Shown here in pieces: positions 9,111 to 18,353 of a DNA stretch of 64,000 nucleotides. Position numbers and translations under genes: made by a program. The DNA is taken from assembly GCA_016742255.1 (NCBI GenBank), contig JACVCB010000007.1:1-64000 (forward strand), written 5' to 3'. The notes below the pieces were generated by a model. It was given only the letters and a program-made list of their open reading frames with translations. It made no database searches and was not told the origin of the DNA. How positions within the stretch are numbered: position 1 is the first letter of the stretch; each line of letters opens with the position of its first letter. This DNA comes from Leptospira sp. GTDB lineage: Bacteria; Spirochaetota; Leptospiria; Leptospirales; Leptospiraceae.

Positions 9111-9473
9111 ATGCGCTTGATGATGGTAAATACATTGATAAGTCGATTGGCAATTTTGCTACTCTCCTTTGTATTCATCAGTACTAATACTGAGGGGTAT
9201 GTATCCCATCACGACACCTACCAAAAACACCAAACTTACAAACATAGTAGTTTATACGATTTTACTTATGTCATTAAGGAAGTCAGTGAAAACAGTGAGG
9301 AAGAGGCTGAGATTAATTCCCACCGTGAGAATGAGTTAAATCATTCCTTCGCATTTTTCCTTAAAATTTCACTTGTATTTGATACTGAACTAAAACCAGT
9401 CCTATTCTCTTTTCCAAATTCATTTTTAGCCAAAAATAGCGTCAAAGACCGCGCACCTCCCACACTCACTTAA
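9111..9473 (+). CDS. Small secreted protein upstream of the RND efflux genes
   Basis: 120 residues with an N-terminal hydrophobic segment (residues ~8-26), then a His-, Glu- and Ser-rich middle (HHDTYQKHQTYKH) and a C-terminal DRAPPTLT. I do not recognise a family for certain; a leader, polar His-containing middle and a terminal RAPP are reminiscent of DUF2946-like proteins found beside metal transport genes. It lies 92 bases upstream of the efflux adaptor on the same strand. No good ribosome site is visible before the ATG at 9111; ATGs at codons 4 and 5 are alternatives. The 257-base gap before it (8854-9110) shows no other gene; a TTGACA at 9074 may be a -35 element. Confidence 0.5.
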   Translation: MRLMMVNTLISRLAILLLSFVFISTNTEGYVSHHDTYQKHQTYKHSSLYDFTYVIKEVSENSEEEAEINSHRENELNHSFAFFLKISLVFDTELKPVLFSFPNSFLAKNSVKDRAPPTLT

Positions 9474-9565
9474 CATAAATTTTTTTCTCGGAAGATCGCA
9501 ATTCAAATTGCGTTCGATGATTTTTAAAATTTTGCCTAACAAACGTTAGACAAAGTGAGGACACA

Positions 9566-10678
9566 ATGAAACTTCTCAAAGGGCTCAAGCACTCTTTCAC
9601 TTCAAAGATACTGGTTACAGTATTTGTATTAACATCTTTTCTTCAAATGAATTGTCATTCAAAGAACCATGAAGATAAAAACGCACTCATGGCGACCTAT
9701 CCTTGGAAACAAGATGTGATCATTGATAAAAACTACGTAGCGCAAGTGAAGGCAATCCAACGTATCGAAATCAGAGCATTCGAAAAAGGATATCTAACCC
9801 ATATCTACATGGATGAAGGTAAGATCGTAAAAAAAGGTCAAAAACTTTTCCAAGTAATGCCGATGTTAGTTACTGCTCAATACGAAAAAGCAAAAGCAGA
9901 ATACGAATCAACACAAATCGAATTTGAGAATACTGAGAAGTTATTCAAAGAGAATGTTGTTTCCCAAACAGAATTATCTCTTATCAAAGCTAGACTGAAA
10001 AAAAATAAAGCAGCTATGGAATTGGCGCAAGTTCATTTAAATTTGGCAACTGTAACTGCACCTTTCACTGGAATCACAGATCGTTTCCAAGTGCGACTTG
10101 GAAGTTTAGTGGAAGAAGGAACTTTATTAACTACAATCTCTGACATTTCAAAACTTTGGGTTTACTTCAATGTTTCTGAAAAAGATTATCTTAACTTTTC
10201 CAATGCGCGAAGATCAGGGGACAAACCATTAAAAGTAAAATTCTTAATGGCTAATGGTGAATACTTCAATCACGAGGGAATTGCTGACACAATCGAAGGA
10301 GAATTCGATAGTGAAACAGGTACCATTCCTTTTAGAGCAACATTTCCAAATCCGGACAGATTATTACGTCATGGAGAAACAGGAAACGTTGTAGTGAAAG
10401 AAAATTTAAAAGAAGCCTTACTCATTCCACAAAAGGCTACTTTTGAAGTATTAGATAAACGTTATGTATACACAATATCAAGTAAAGGTAAGTTAAAATC
10501 GACAGAGATAAAAATCTCAAATGAAATTCCTCACTTGTTTGTAGTAGAATCTGGTATCACTGACAGCGACATCATCCTTTTGGAAGGACTTGGTAAAGTT
10601 CATGATGGTGATATTGTAAAATTTAACATCGAAACTCGTGAGAACGTCATGAAAAGTTTCGAGTTACAGGCTCACTAG
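9566..10678 (+). CDS. RND efflux periplasmic adaptor (membrane fusion lipoprotein)
   Basis: Adaptor subunit linking an inner-membrane RND pump to an outer-membrane channel. The signal peptide ends in the lipobox LQMNC with lipidated Cys30. It then shows the HlyD/AcrA order: a first barrel-sandwich half (IEIRAFEKGYL, VKKGQKLFQV), a coiled-coil hairpin (about residues 105-160), the second lipoyl half (VTAPFTGITDRFQVRLGSLVEEGT) and the beta-barrel and proximal domains. GTGAGG sits 5 bases before the ATG. The RND gene starts 10 bases downstream. In the leader, an inverted repeat CTAAC-4-GTTAG (9536-9549) could be an operator, but it is short. Confidence 0.93.
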   Translation: MKLLKGLKHSFTSKILVTVFVLTSFLQMNCHSKNHEDKNALMATYPWKQDVIIDKNYVAQVKAIQRIEIRAFEKGYLTHIYMDEGKIVKKGQKLFQVMPMLVTAQYEKAKAEYESTQIEFENTEKLFKENVVSQTELSLIKARLKKNKAAMELAQVHLNLATVTAPFTGITDRFQVRLGSLVEEGTLLTTISDISKLWVYFNVSEKDYLNFSNARRSGDKPLKVKFLMANGEYFNHEGIADTIEGEFDSETGTIPFRATFPNPDRLLRHGETGNVVVKENLKEALLIPQKATFEVLDKRYVYTISSKGKLKSTEIKISNEIPHLFVVESGITDSDIILLEGLGKVHDGDIVKFNIETRENVMKSFELQAH

Positions 10679-10688
10679 GAGATACTGT

Positions 10689-13600
10689 ATGTTTACAAAA
10701 TTTCTCCAGAGACCCGTTCTCGCCATAGTTATATCCGTACTAGTTGTGTTCGTCGGATTAATTTCGATTAAGAACATACCAGTCTCACAATTCCCTGAAA
10801 TTGCACCTCCTCGTGTAACGATTACTCTATCATTTCCAGGTGCCAGTGCTCAAGTATTAGTCCAATCTACGATAACAACATTGGAACAAGCTATCAACGG
10901 GGTTGCAGGAATGAGATATATGATTTCTTCCTCCACAAGTTCTGGAGATGCAATCATACAAGTTTTATTCGATCCTGGAACAAATCCAAATGATGCCTTA
11001 GTACAAGTGAAAACTAGGGTAGACCAAATGATGTATCGTGTGCCAGAACTCGTACGTTTGGAAGGTATATTTGTCCAACCTGTCCAACCAAGTATGTTAT
11101 TGTATGTAAACTTATACAGTAAAGATCCAAATGCGAGTGAGAAGTTTTTATACAACTATGCGACAGTGTTTTTACTACCTGAATTAAAAAGGATTCATGG
11201 TATCGGACAAGCTAAGATCTTAGGAACAAGACAATATGCGATGCGCGTTTGGTTAAATCCAGATAGAATGCGTGCTTATAATGTGACAACTGCTGAAGTG
11301 ATGAAGGCAATTGAAGACCAAAGTATCATTGCTAGACCTGGAAGACTTGGCCAAAGTTCTGGAAAACAAGCACAATCATTAGAATACACTCTCACTTACG
11401 AAGGTTGGTTTAACGAACCTGGCCAATATGAGAATATCATCATCCGTGCTAAAAATGGTGGTGAGTTACTTTACCTCAAAGATATTTCAAAGGTTGAACT
11501 TGATAGTGAGTTTTACAATATTTACTCTGATGTGGACGGACATCCTGCAGCGGCGATTATGTTCAAACAAACGGAAGGCAGTAATGCAAAAGTTGTAATT
11601 GAAGACATCAAAGCAAAACTTGAAGAGTTAAAACAAACTTTTCCACCAGAAATGGATTACAAATTAAGTTATGATGTATCGAACTTTATCGATGCAGCCA
11701 TCGAAAAAGTAATTCATACATTAGTAGAAGCCTTTGTTTTAGTAGCAATTGTTGTCTTTATCTTTTTGGGAGATTGGCGCTCAACCTTAATTCCTATCAT
11801 TGCAGTTCCAGTATCCCTCATCGGTGCCTTTTCCTTTATGATGGCATTGGGACTTACCATTAACCTAATCACTTTGTTTGCGATGGTTCTTGCGATCGGT
11901 ATTGTGGTGGATGACGCCATTGTTGTTGTGGAAGCAGTCCATGCGAAAATGGCCGAAGACCATTTGAGTGTTTATTTATCCGTTAAAGCAGTATTAGGCG
12001 AAATTAGTGGCGCCGTAATTGCGATTACTTTACTCATGACAGCAGTATTTGTGCCTGTTACATTTTTACCAGGTCCTGTTGGGGTATTTTATCGTCAGTT
12101 TGCGATCACAATGGCCACTTCAATTGTGCTTTCTGGAATTGTCGCTTTAACATTAACGCCTGTCTTAACGGCGATGATTTTAAAACCTCATACTCATAAC
12201 AAAAAATCACATAACCCAATTGATCTATTCTTAGAGAAATTCAATTTTTACTTTGAGATCCTCACAGAAAAATATGTGAACCTAATGCACAAATTTTCAG
12301 GTTCGAAGGTATTTATTGTTTCCTTACTACTCTTCTTTGCGGTTGGTTTTGTTTTCTTATCGCAGTTGGTGCCTGCAGGGTTTGTGCCCGGTGAAGACCA
12401 AGGTATGATCTACGCTGTGATCCAAACACCACCGGGATCAACCATTGAAAAAACAAATGATGTCGCAAGAAAACTCCAAGAGATTGCTTTAAAAATTGAA
12501 GGTGTTGATTCGGTCGCATCACTTGCGGGATACGAAATCTTAACAGAAGGTGAAGGATCCAACGCAGGAACATGTCTCATCAGTTTAAAAGATTGGTCGG
12601 AAAGAAAAAACTCAGTTCATGATGTAATGGAAGAACTAGAGCACAAAACTAAGAATTTTGGTGCCATTATCGAATTCTTTGAACCACCAGCAGTTCCTGG
12701 ATTTGGTGCAGCAGGTGGAGTTATGTTTCGATTATTGGATAAAACCAATAGTGGAGATTACACTGCCTTCGATAAAGTTCACGTAGAGTTTATGGAAGAG
12801 TTAAAAAAACGCGAAGAACTTACAGGTCTTTTCTCTTTTTACTCAGCAAAATTTCCACAATTGGAAGTGAAACTTGATCGAAAACTTGCGATGCAAAAAG
12901 GCGTCAACATTGGTGATGCAATGGACAACTTGGACATCCTCGTTGGTAGTACGTATGAACAAGGATTTATTCGCTTCAATCAATTCTTCAAAGTATACGT
13001 TCAATCAGCACCTGAATACCGAAGATTACCAACTGATATCCTAGGCTTATTTACTCCGAATGACAAAGGAGAAATGGTACCATATTCTTCCTTTTTGTCC
13101 CTCGAACAAAAACAAGGTGCCAATGAGATCACAAGATACAATGCTTATACATCTTCCGTAATCAACGTTTTACCTGGCGATGGTTACACAACTGGTGATG
13201 CCATTGATGCAATTAGAGAAGTAGCTAAAAATCTTCCAAAAGGATTTGAAGTAGGTTGGGAAGGACTTTCTTATGATGAAGCCTCTCGCGGAAATGAAGC
13301 CATATTCATTTTCATAGTTGTGATTGTGTTCGTGTACCTCGTGTTATCTGCACAATATGAAAGTTTCATTATTCCTTTCTCAGTTATTTTTTCACTCCCT
13401 CCGGGAATCTTTGGTTCCTTCTTCTTGTTACGATTGTTAGGTCTAGCCAATGACATTTATGCCCAGATTGGTATGATCATGTTAATTGGATTACTTGGTA
13501 AAAACGCCGTATTGATCGTAGAGTTTGCAAGGCAAAGACAAGAATCAGGACTTAGTGTGTTTGATGCAGCGTTAGAAGGAGCAAAAGCAAGGTTTAGACC

Positions 13601-13889
13601 AATTTTGATGACTTCATTTGCCTTCGTAGCTGGTTTGATTCCTCTTGTTGTAGCAACAGGTCCAGGTGCGATTGCCAATCATACGATTGGTGCCTGTGCA
13701 TTGGGTGGTATGTTATTTGGAACTGTCTTTGGAGTCATCGTAGTGCCCGGACTCTACATTATCTTTGCAAACATAGCTAAAGGCAAAAATCTAATTTACC
13801 ATGAAGACAACATGCCACTCTCAGAGTCAGACAAAATGTATGAAACTTCTGAATTGGAACGTAAAAAATCCAGGAAAGGAAAAAAATAA
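10689..13889 (+). CDS. RND multidrug efflux pump, HAE1 (AcrB) type
   Basis: Inner-membrane proton-driven exporter of 1066 residues. It begins FLQRPVLAIVISVLVVFVGL, the first transmembrane helix, has VSQFPEIAPPRVTI at the porter domain entry, and in TM4 the proton-relay pair in GIVVDDAIVVVEAV. The second half repeats the fold, ending with TM helices around LIGLLGKNAVLIVEFA. These features place it with the hydrophobe/amphiphile (AcrB, MexB) group rather than the heavy-metal CzcA group. The last ~35 residues are a charged cytoplasmic tail. It is part of the adaptor-pump-channel operon. Substrates unknown. Confidence 0.95.
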   Translation: MFTKFLQRPVLAIVISVLVVFVGLISIKNIPVSQFPEIAPPRVTITLSFPGASAQVLVQSTITTLEQAINGVAGMRYMISSSTSSGDAIIQVLFDPGTNPNDALVQVKTRVDQMMYRVPELVRLEGIFVQPVQPSMLLYVNLYSKDPNASEKFLYNYATVFLLPELKRIHGIGQAKILGTRQYAMRVWLNPDRMRAYNVTTAEVMKAIEDQSIIARPGRLGQSSGKQAQSLEYTLTYEGWFNEPGQYENIIIRAKNGGELLYLKDISKVELDSEFYNIYSDVDGHPAAAIMFKQTEGSNAKVVIEDIKAKLEELKQTFPPEMDYKLSYDVSNFIDAAIEKVIHTLVEAFVLVAIVVFIFLGDWRSTLIPIIAVPVSLIGAFSFMMALGLTINLITLFAMVLAIGIVVDDAIVVVEAVHAKMAEDHLSVYLSVKAVLGEISGAVIAITLLMTAVFVPVTFLPGPVGVFYRQFAITMATSIVLSGIVALTLTPVLTAMILKPHTHNKKSHNPIDLFLEKFNFYFEILTEKYVNLMHKFSGSKVFIVSLLLFFAVGFVFLSQLVPAGFVPGEDQGMIYAVIQTPPGSTIEKTNDVARKLQEIALKIEGVDSVASLAGYEILTEGEGSNAGTCLISLKDWSERKNSVHDVMEELEHKTKNFGAIIEFFEPPAVPGFGAAGGVMFRLLDKTNSGDYTAFDKVHVEFMEELKKREELTGLFSFYSAKFPQLEVKLDRKLAMQKGVNIGDAMDNLDILVGSTYEQGFIRFNQFFKVYVQSAPEYRRLPTDILGLFTPNDKGEMVPYSSFLSLEQKQGANEITRYNAYTSSVINVLPGDGYTTGDAIDAIREVAKNLPKGFEVGWEGLSYDEASRGNEAIFIFIVVIVFVYLVLSAQYESFIIPFSVIFSLPPGIFGSFFLLRLLGLANDIYAQIGMIMLIGLLGKNAVLIVEFARQRQESGLSVFDAALEGAKARFRPILMTSFAFVAGLIPLVVATGPGAIANHTIGACALGGMLFGTVFGVIVVPGLYIIFANIAKGKNLIYHEDNMPLSESDKMYETSELERKKSRKGKK

Positions 13890-13890
13890 G

Positions 13891-15318
13891 ATGAAACGAA
13901 TCTTAATCATATTCTTAGTTTTATGGAATGTTTCCTGTATTCCTGCTCTTTATGAAAGAGATAAGGAAGATTTAAAACTTCCAGAACAATTTGAAAATTG
14001 GGAATCTTCCGAGAAAGCTCAGAAGTTACAAACCGAAATTTGGAACCAGTTTTTTAACGAACCACAATTGATATCATTAATCGACACTGCGATCGAAAAC
14101 AATCAGGAACTAGCTGTACTAGAACAAGAAATTAGTATCGCGAACAACGAAGTGTTTTCAAGACAAGGGGAATATTTACCAAAATTATCTCTCCAAGCAG
14201 ACGGTGGTTCCGAACAGAAAGAGAGATTTAGCACACCTAACGCCAATTCACCAACATTATTTGCCCATGGTGGGCTTGTAATGAGCTGGGAAATTGACAT
14301 TTGGAAAAAATTAAGAAATGCAACGAAATCCGCTTACCTACTTTACCTCGCGAGTATTGAAGGTAAGCGGTACGTTGTTACCAATTTAGTTGCTGAAATT
14401 TCAGATACGTATTTCGAGCTAAAATCCCTTGATAATCAATTAACTTTAATTGAAAACTATATAGAAGTTCTCTCTAAAGTAAAAGAGATGGTCGTATTAC
14501 AAAGGGAAGCTGGTAGAACGACTTCGTTGGCAGTAAAAAGGTTTGAAGCGGAAGTAGCAAAAAATCTTGCTCGTAAATTCGATATAGTCCAAAGAATAGC
14601 TATCACTGAAAACAGACTTAATTTTCTTTTGGGACGTTTCCCAGAACGAATTACTAGAAAGTCTGATGACTTTTTGGAAATTACACTCCCGGAAATTCAA
14701 AAATCAGTTCCTGTTGATCTTTTAGAAAACAGGCCCGATATCAAACAGGCAAGTTTGGTTTTAGAATCACGAAAATTAGACATTGAAGTAGCAAGAGCAA
14801 GATTTTATCCTTCACTTAAGATTGATGGGAATATTGGATATGAAGCATTTAATTCCAAACATTTTAAAGGAACACCTGTTTCGTTAGCTTATGGGTTAGG
14901 CGGTGGTATCATCGCACCACTCATCAATCGAAAGGCGATCGAAGCAAATTATGCAACAGCAAACAACCTTCAAATCCAAGCCATATACAATTATGAAGTT
15001 TCACTTCTAAAAGCATTTACGGAAGTAACAAATCAAATTGTGAAAATCAAAAATTTATCACAGAAGTATGATGCAAAGAATAAACAGGTTCAAAATCTAA
15101 GAGAGTCCGTTGAGATTTCGAACATTTTATTTAAAGCAGGTAGAATTGATTACATTGATGTTTTGTTTAGCCAAAGAGATTTTTTAGAAGCCCAAGTCGA
15201 AGCACTTGAACTAAAATACAATCTATTAGAAGCGAATGTTGGATTGTATAAAGCCCTTGGTGGTGGATGGCGTGGACAAAAAGAAATGGATGCTGAAAGG
15301 AAAAATGGAAGTTTTTAG
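13891..15318 (+). CDS. Outer-membrane efflux channel lipoprotein (TolC/NodT family)
   Basis: Third component of the tripartite pump. The start at 13891, one base after the RND stop and behind AGGAAAGG, gives a signal peptide ending LWNVSC (Cys16 lipidated). An ATG at 13801 in the same frame lies inside the pump gene and is rejected because it would bury the signal peptide. The 475-residue product has the two OEP repeats: the first with IDTAIENNQELAVLEQEI, the second with LLENRPDIKQASLVLESRKLDIEVARARFYPSL, the hallmark RPD segment of NodT-type factors. Acts in the outer membrane. Confidence 0.93.
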   Translation: MKRILIIFLVLWNVSCIPALYERDKEDLKLPEQFENWESSEKAQKLQTEIWNQFFNEPQLISLIDTAIENNQELAVLEQEISIANNEVFSRQGEYLPKLSLQADGGSEQKERFSTPNANSPTLFAHGGLVMSWEIDIWKKLRNATKSAYLLYLASIEGKRYVVTNLVAEISDTYFELKSLDNQLTLIENYIEVLSKVKEMVVLQREAGRTTSLAVKRFEAEVAKNLARKFDIVQRIAITENRLNFLLGRFPERITRKSDDFLEITLPEIQKSVPVDLLENRPDIKQASLVLESRKLDIEVARARFYPSLKIDGNIGYEAFNSKHFKGTPVSLAYGLGGGIIAPLINRKAIEANYATANNLQIQAIYNYEVSLLKAFTEVTNQIVKIKNLSQKYDAKNKQVQNLRESVEISNILFKAGRIDYIDVLFSQRDFLEAQVEALELKYNLLEANVGLYKALGGGWRGQKEMDAERKNGSF

Positions 15319-15346
15319 TTTAAAATTCTAATTTAATCACTTTGTC

Positions 15347-15383
15347 TAGTGTTGGTTATTTCAATAGCAATGAACTAACACTA
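15347..15383 (+). terminator. Possible terminator of the efflux operon
   Basis: Inverted repeat TAGTGTTGG (15347-15355) with CTAACACTA (15375-15383), 9 pairs with one G-U, 19-base loop. It lies 29 bases after the efflux channel stop. No clear T-run follows, so the assignment rests on position. Confidence 0.4.
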
Positions 15384-15447
15384 TAAATTTCCAAACTCCA
15401 AAACAATTGCAATTGAAACATGTTTGCTTTGAATTCACTGAAAGCTA

Positions 15448-15783
15448 TCAATATTGAAACACAGGTCCGATTTTCTCATCAATCGCCTTGAAGCGAACTT
15501 TGTCACCGATTTTAACGGTTCCAAAATCAACCACACCTTCGATAACGGTAGTTAGTTTAACATTTTCTTCTGTTTGCACAATTGCTAAAACATATGGAGC
15601 TCTTTCTGCCATATGACCAAACCCAATATAAACAATAGTATAGGAAAGAATGGTTCCAGATTGTTTCAATTCAACAGTTTCAACAGAATCACTGCCACAG
15701 GATGGGCAACCATCTAATACTTCTGCTACTTTGAATTGGCACTCTTTGCAAATTATTCCCGTTAAGGATTCTGTGGGCGTCAT
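15448..15783 (-). CDS. Zn-ribbon / OB-fold protein (DUF35 family)
   Basis: 111 residues. A rubredoxin-like zinc ribbon (CKEC at residues ~12-15, CPSC ~27-30) precedes an OB-fold domain (about 40-110). This is the DUF35 architecture; such proteins partner with thiolases or 3-ketoacyl-CoA enzymes and are thought to channel acyl-CoA. A thiolase gene is at 18354-19568 on the same strand, but three genes and a divergent unit lie between, so a functional link is only suggested. No signal peptide. Confidence 0.85.
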   Translation of the reverse strand: MTPTESLTGIICKECQFKVAEVLDGCPSCGSDSVETVELKQSGTILSYTIVYIGFGHMAERAPYVLAIVQTEENVKLTTVIEGVVDFGTVKIGDKVRFKAIDEKIGPVFQY

Positions 15784-15888
15784 AGGTCATTACTCGTATT
15801 TGTGAATATTAATTGCAATCTGTTTATCAGAATGCCTGGAAAGGTAATTTGAATTTTTTCCTTCAAAACACAGAGATCTAAAATCAAT

Positions 15889-16893
15889 CTATATCACTTT
15901 TACGACTACTTTCCCCTTACTGCGACCAGTCTCTACATATAACATTGCCTCGTTGGTTTCTTCAAAGGAATAAACACGATCAATCACAGGTTTTATTTTT
16001 CCAGATTCTATTAATTTGGTTATTTCACTGAGTTGATTACCATTTGCCTTCATGAATAAAAACTCAAAACGAACTCGCAGTTTTTTTGTTATCTGAGTTA
16101 CTGAATAACTCAGTATTTTCATTAGAATTTGCATGGGCCATCCCAATCCAATTTTTTTTGCAAATTCTGCAGTGGGGGGTCCAGTTAAGGAAACTAAAAT
16201 TCCTCCAGGTTTTAAGATGGATAAAGATTTTTTAAGAATTTCATTCTCTCGATTGCTATGTAATACTACATCATAATCTTTTAAAAGAATCGAAAAATCT
16301 TCTTTCTTATAGTCTATTACTAAATCAGCACCTAAACTTTTCACCATTTCAGCATTTGATTCACTTGTTGTTGTCGCAACAAATGCACCTAAGTGATTTG
16401 CCAATTGGATTGCAAATGTTCCAACTCCTCCAGATCCAGCTTGTATAAATACCTTTTGACCTTTCTTGACATTCGCAATCTCCACAAGAGCTTGCCATGA
16501 AGTAAGGCCAACAAGAGGAATCGAAGCCGCCTCTTCCATCGAAACATTCTTCGGTTTCATTGCTAAATCATTTTGGTGTACAACAATGGATTGTGCAAAT
16601 GTACCGATATGAAAATCTGCGGGTCTTGCATACACTTCATCTCCAACCTTAAATTCAGTTACATTGGATCCTATTTTTGTGATTACACCAGCCAAATCGT
16701 GTCCATTGGTAAAAGGAGTATTGTAAGGAAGGAATATTTTAAAATCTCCGTTTTTGATCAATGAATCGAGTAAATTAATGGCTGTGGCATGTACTTGCAC
16801 CAAAACTTCGCTTTCTTTTGGAATCGGTTCTGGAATTTCCGATAAAACCAATTTTTCTTTTTTACCGTAACGTGTAACTTGGTATGCTTTCAT
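15889..16893 (-). CDS. MDR-family NAD(P)H-dependent oxidoreductase (quinone oxidoreductase-like)
   Basis: Medium-chain dehydrogenase/reductase, 334 residues from MKAYQVTRYG. It has the GroES-like N-terminal domain (GHDLAGVITKIGSNVTEFKVGDEVY) and a Rossmann nucleotide site AGSGGVGTFAIQLA. The cysteine/histidine zinc ligands of true alcohol dehydrogenases are absent, as in the quinone oxidoreductase branch. The ATG at 16893 is 4 bases after the SDR stop, with AAGG 9 bases upstream; the upstream in-frame start at 16956 would overlap the SDR gene and is unlikely. Co-transcribed with the SDR gene and probably controlled by the divergent HxlR regulator. Substrate unknown. Confidence 0.88.
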   Translation of the reverse strand: MKAYQVTRYGKKEKLVLSEIPEPIPKESEVLVQVHATAINLLDSLIKNGDFKIFLPYNTPFTNGHDLAGVITKIGSNVTEFKVGDEVYARPADFHIGTFAQSIVVHQNDLAMKPKNVSMEEAASIPLVGLTSWQALVEIANVKKGQKVFIQAGSGGVGTFAIQLANHLGAFVATTTSESNAEMVKSLGADLVIDYKKEDFSILLKDYDVVLHSNRENEILKKSLSILKPGGILVSLTGPPTAEFAKKIGLGWPMQILMKILSYSVTQITKKLRVRFEFLFMKANGNQLSEITKLIESGKIKPVIDRVYSFEETNEAMLYVETGRSKGKVVVKVI

Positions 16894-16897
16894 TGTA

Positions 16898-17698
16898 TTA
16901 AACCTTAAACCGATTGATATTTTTGATGATGGAACTTTCAAATAATTGATATGCAAAGTGTTGGATCGCTAAAATTACAGAAGCACCTTTCCCAACTGGA
17001 TGACTAAATTTCGGATTTTTCGTTTCGATTAATTTAACTAAGGTATCAATGACAGGAGTTGGTTCAGGAGCATTTGCAAACAAATCTTCGGAGAACTTTT
17101 CAAGTTTACTTCGGTAATTGTTGTAATCATCAATTTTGATTCCTGCTTTAACCGCATTATTGATGATATTTGTTTTAAACCCCATTGGTTCAACCATAGC
17201 AACTTTTATATTAAATTCATTTAATTCAAATCGTAAGGATTTAAAAAATCCTTCTAATGCATGTTTGGAAGCACCATAATATGAAGCACTTGGAAAGTTT
17301 AAGAGTCCCATGATGGAACCAACTGTGATTATTTTTCCAAACTTCTGTTTTCGAAAATCTGGTAATAACTCTTTTGTTAGTTTAACTGTTCCCCAAAAAT
17401 TTGTTTCAAATTGTTTTTTTCCTTCTTCAATTGAAGTTTCTTCAACAAGACCAGAAAGATAAAATCCAGCATTATTAATCAAAACATCAATTTGTGAAAT
17501 GTATTTGAACAATTCATTGCGAAAATCCTTGATAGAACGATCGTCTGCAATATCTAAAGGTAACATCTTAAATGGCACCTTGCTTAGATTCGGGTTGCGG
17601 CTTGTACCTATGACATTATAACCAGATTCGTGGAGTTTGGTTGCAAGAATCAATCCAAATCCCGAAGATGCACCTGTAATTAAAATTGTTTGTTTCAT
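16898..17698 (-). CDS. Short-chain dehydrogenase/reductase
   Basis: 266 residues of classical SDR type: TGASSGFG nucleotide motif at residues 8-15, NNAG-containing VLINNAGFYLSG, and the catalytic YYGASKH (Tyr-x3-Lys) with the conserved Ser in GSIMG. No signal peptide. First gene of an SDR-MDR pair; it is divergent from hxlR across an 80-base gap that contains a large palindrome, so both directions are likely regulated from it. Substrate unknown. Confidence 0.9.
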   Translation of the reverse strand: MKQTILITGASSGFGLILATKLHESGYNVIGTSRNPNLSKVPFKMLPLDIADDRSIKDFRNELFKYISQIDVLINNAGFYLSGLVEETSIEEGKKQFETNFWGTVKLTKELLPDFRKQKFGKIITVGSIMGLLNFPSASYYGASKHALEGFFKSLRFELNEFNIKVAMVEPMGFKTNIINNAVKAGIKIDDYNNYRSKLEKFSEDLFANAPEPTPVIDTLVKLIETKNPKFSHPVGKGASVILAIQHFAYQLFESSIIKNINRFKV

Positions 17699-17721
17699 AC
17701 TATGATTTGACTCTTTTTACT

Positions 17722-17750
17722 AAATTCACTTGCATTTTGCAAGTGAATTT
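17722..17750. promoter_or_regulatory. 29-bp perfect palindrome, probable HxlR operator
   Basis: Left arm AAATTCACTTGCA (17722-17734), centre TTT, right arm TGCAAGTGAATTT (17738-17750): 13 bp of perfect dyad symmetry. It sits midway between the divergent SDR gene (starts 17698) and the HxlR gene (starts 17779), where a regulator controlling both would bind. Not followed by a T-run specific to a transcript end, so an operator is more likely than a terminator. Confidence 0.75.
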
Positions 17751-17778
17751 TTTTTAATAAATTTTGGGACTAAAATCG

Positions 17779-18198
17779 ATGGAAATTGCCAAAAAAAGGT
17801 CGGAATGCCCACTCAGCTGTTCACTGGACATATTTGGTGACAAGTGGTCTTTACTCATCATGCGAGATATGATGTTCTTTAATAAATCTACATTCGGCGA
17901 TTTTGCAAAGTCGCAGGAAGGTATCGCAACAAACATCCTAACGGCAAGACTTCAAAATTTAGAAGAACACAACCTCATCGAGAAATTGGAACATCCAACG
18001 AGTAAAGCGAAAGTATTGTATAAACTAACAAACAAAGCAATCGATCTTCTTCCAATCATCATTGAAATCCAGTTATGGGCTGACAAGTACATGGAAATCC
18101 CAGCCGAAATCAAAGCGCAGATCAAAGAAGCTAAGAAAAACAAGGACGAATTCATTATGGCAATGACAAAAAAACTTAAGAAACAAATCGCAAGTTGA
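17779..18198 (+). CDS. HxlR-family transcriptional regulator
   Basis: 139 residues from MEIAKKRSE. A winged helix-turn-helix of the HxlR/DUF24 type: CPLSCSLDIFGDKWSLLIMRDMMF near the N terminus (Cys residues at 10 and 14 in the position of the redox-sensing cysteine of some relatives), then FGDFAKSQEGIATNILTARLQNLEEHNLIEK as recognition helix and wing. The C terminus is Lys-rich. A TTG at 17764 in frame is less likely than the ATG at 17779. It is divergent from the SDR-MDR pair, with a palindrome between, the typical arrangement for an HxlR repressor responding to electrophiles or quinones. The inducer is inferred, not shown. Confidence 0.9.
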   Translation: MEIAKKRSECPLSCSLDIFGDKWSLLIMRDMMFFNKSTFGDFAKSQEGIATNILTARLQNLEEHNLIEKLEHPTSKAKVLYKLTNKAIDLLPIIIEIQLWADKYMEIPAEIKAQIKEAKKNKDEFIMAMTKKLKKQIAS

Positions 18199-18296
18199 TT
18201 TGGTTTGCATGATCGAAATACACGACAATGTAATTTCTTAATTTTGAGGAGAAAATGATTCGGAAGTATTAGTATTTTAGAAAACTAAAAAGCATG

Positions 18297-18336
18297 AAAC
18301 ACATTTGGACCAATGTTATCTGATCCAAATGTGTTT
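18297..18336 (+). terminator. Terminator between convergent hxlR and thiolase genes
   Basis: AAACACATTTGGA (18297-18309) pairs perfectly with TCCAAATGTGTTT (18324-18336), 14-base loop, followed by two more T on the plus strand. It lies between two converging genes and could act in both directions; the T-run is best for hxlR. Confidence 0.75.
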
Positions 18337-18353
18337 TTAAGTAAGAAAAGGTT

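Noticed and set aside
9536..9549. CTAAC-AAAC-GTTAG inverted repeat in the efflux leader
   Set aside because: Only 5-bp arms; mentioned with the adaptor gene but not called an operator.
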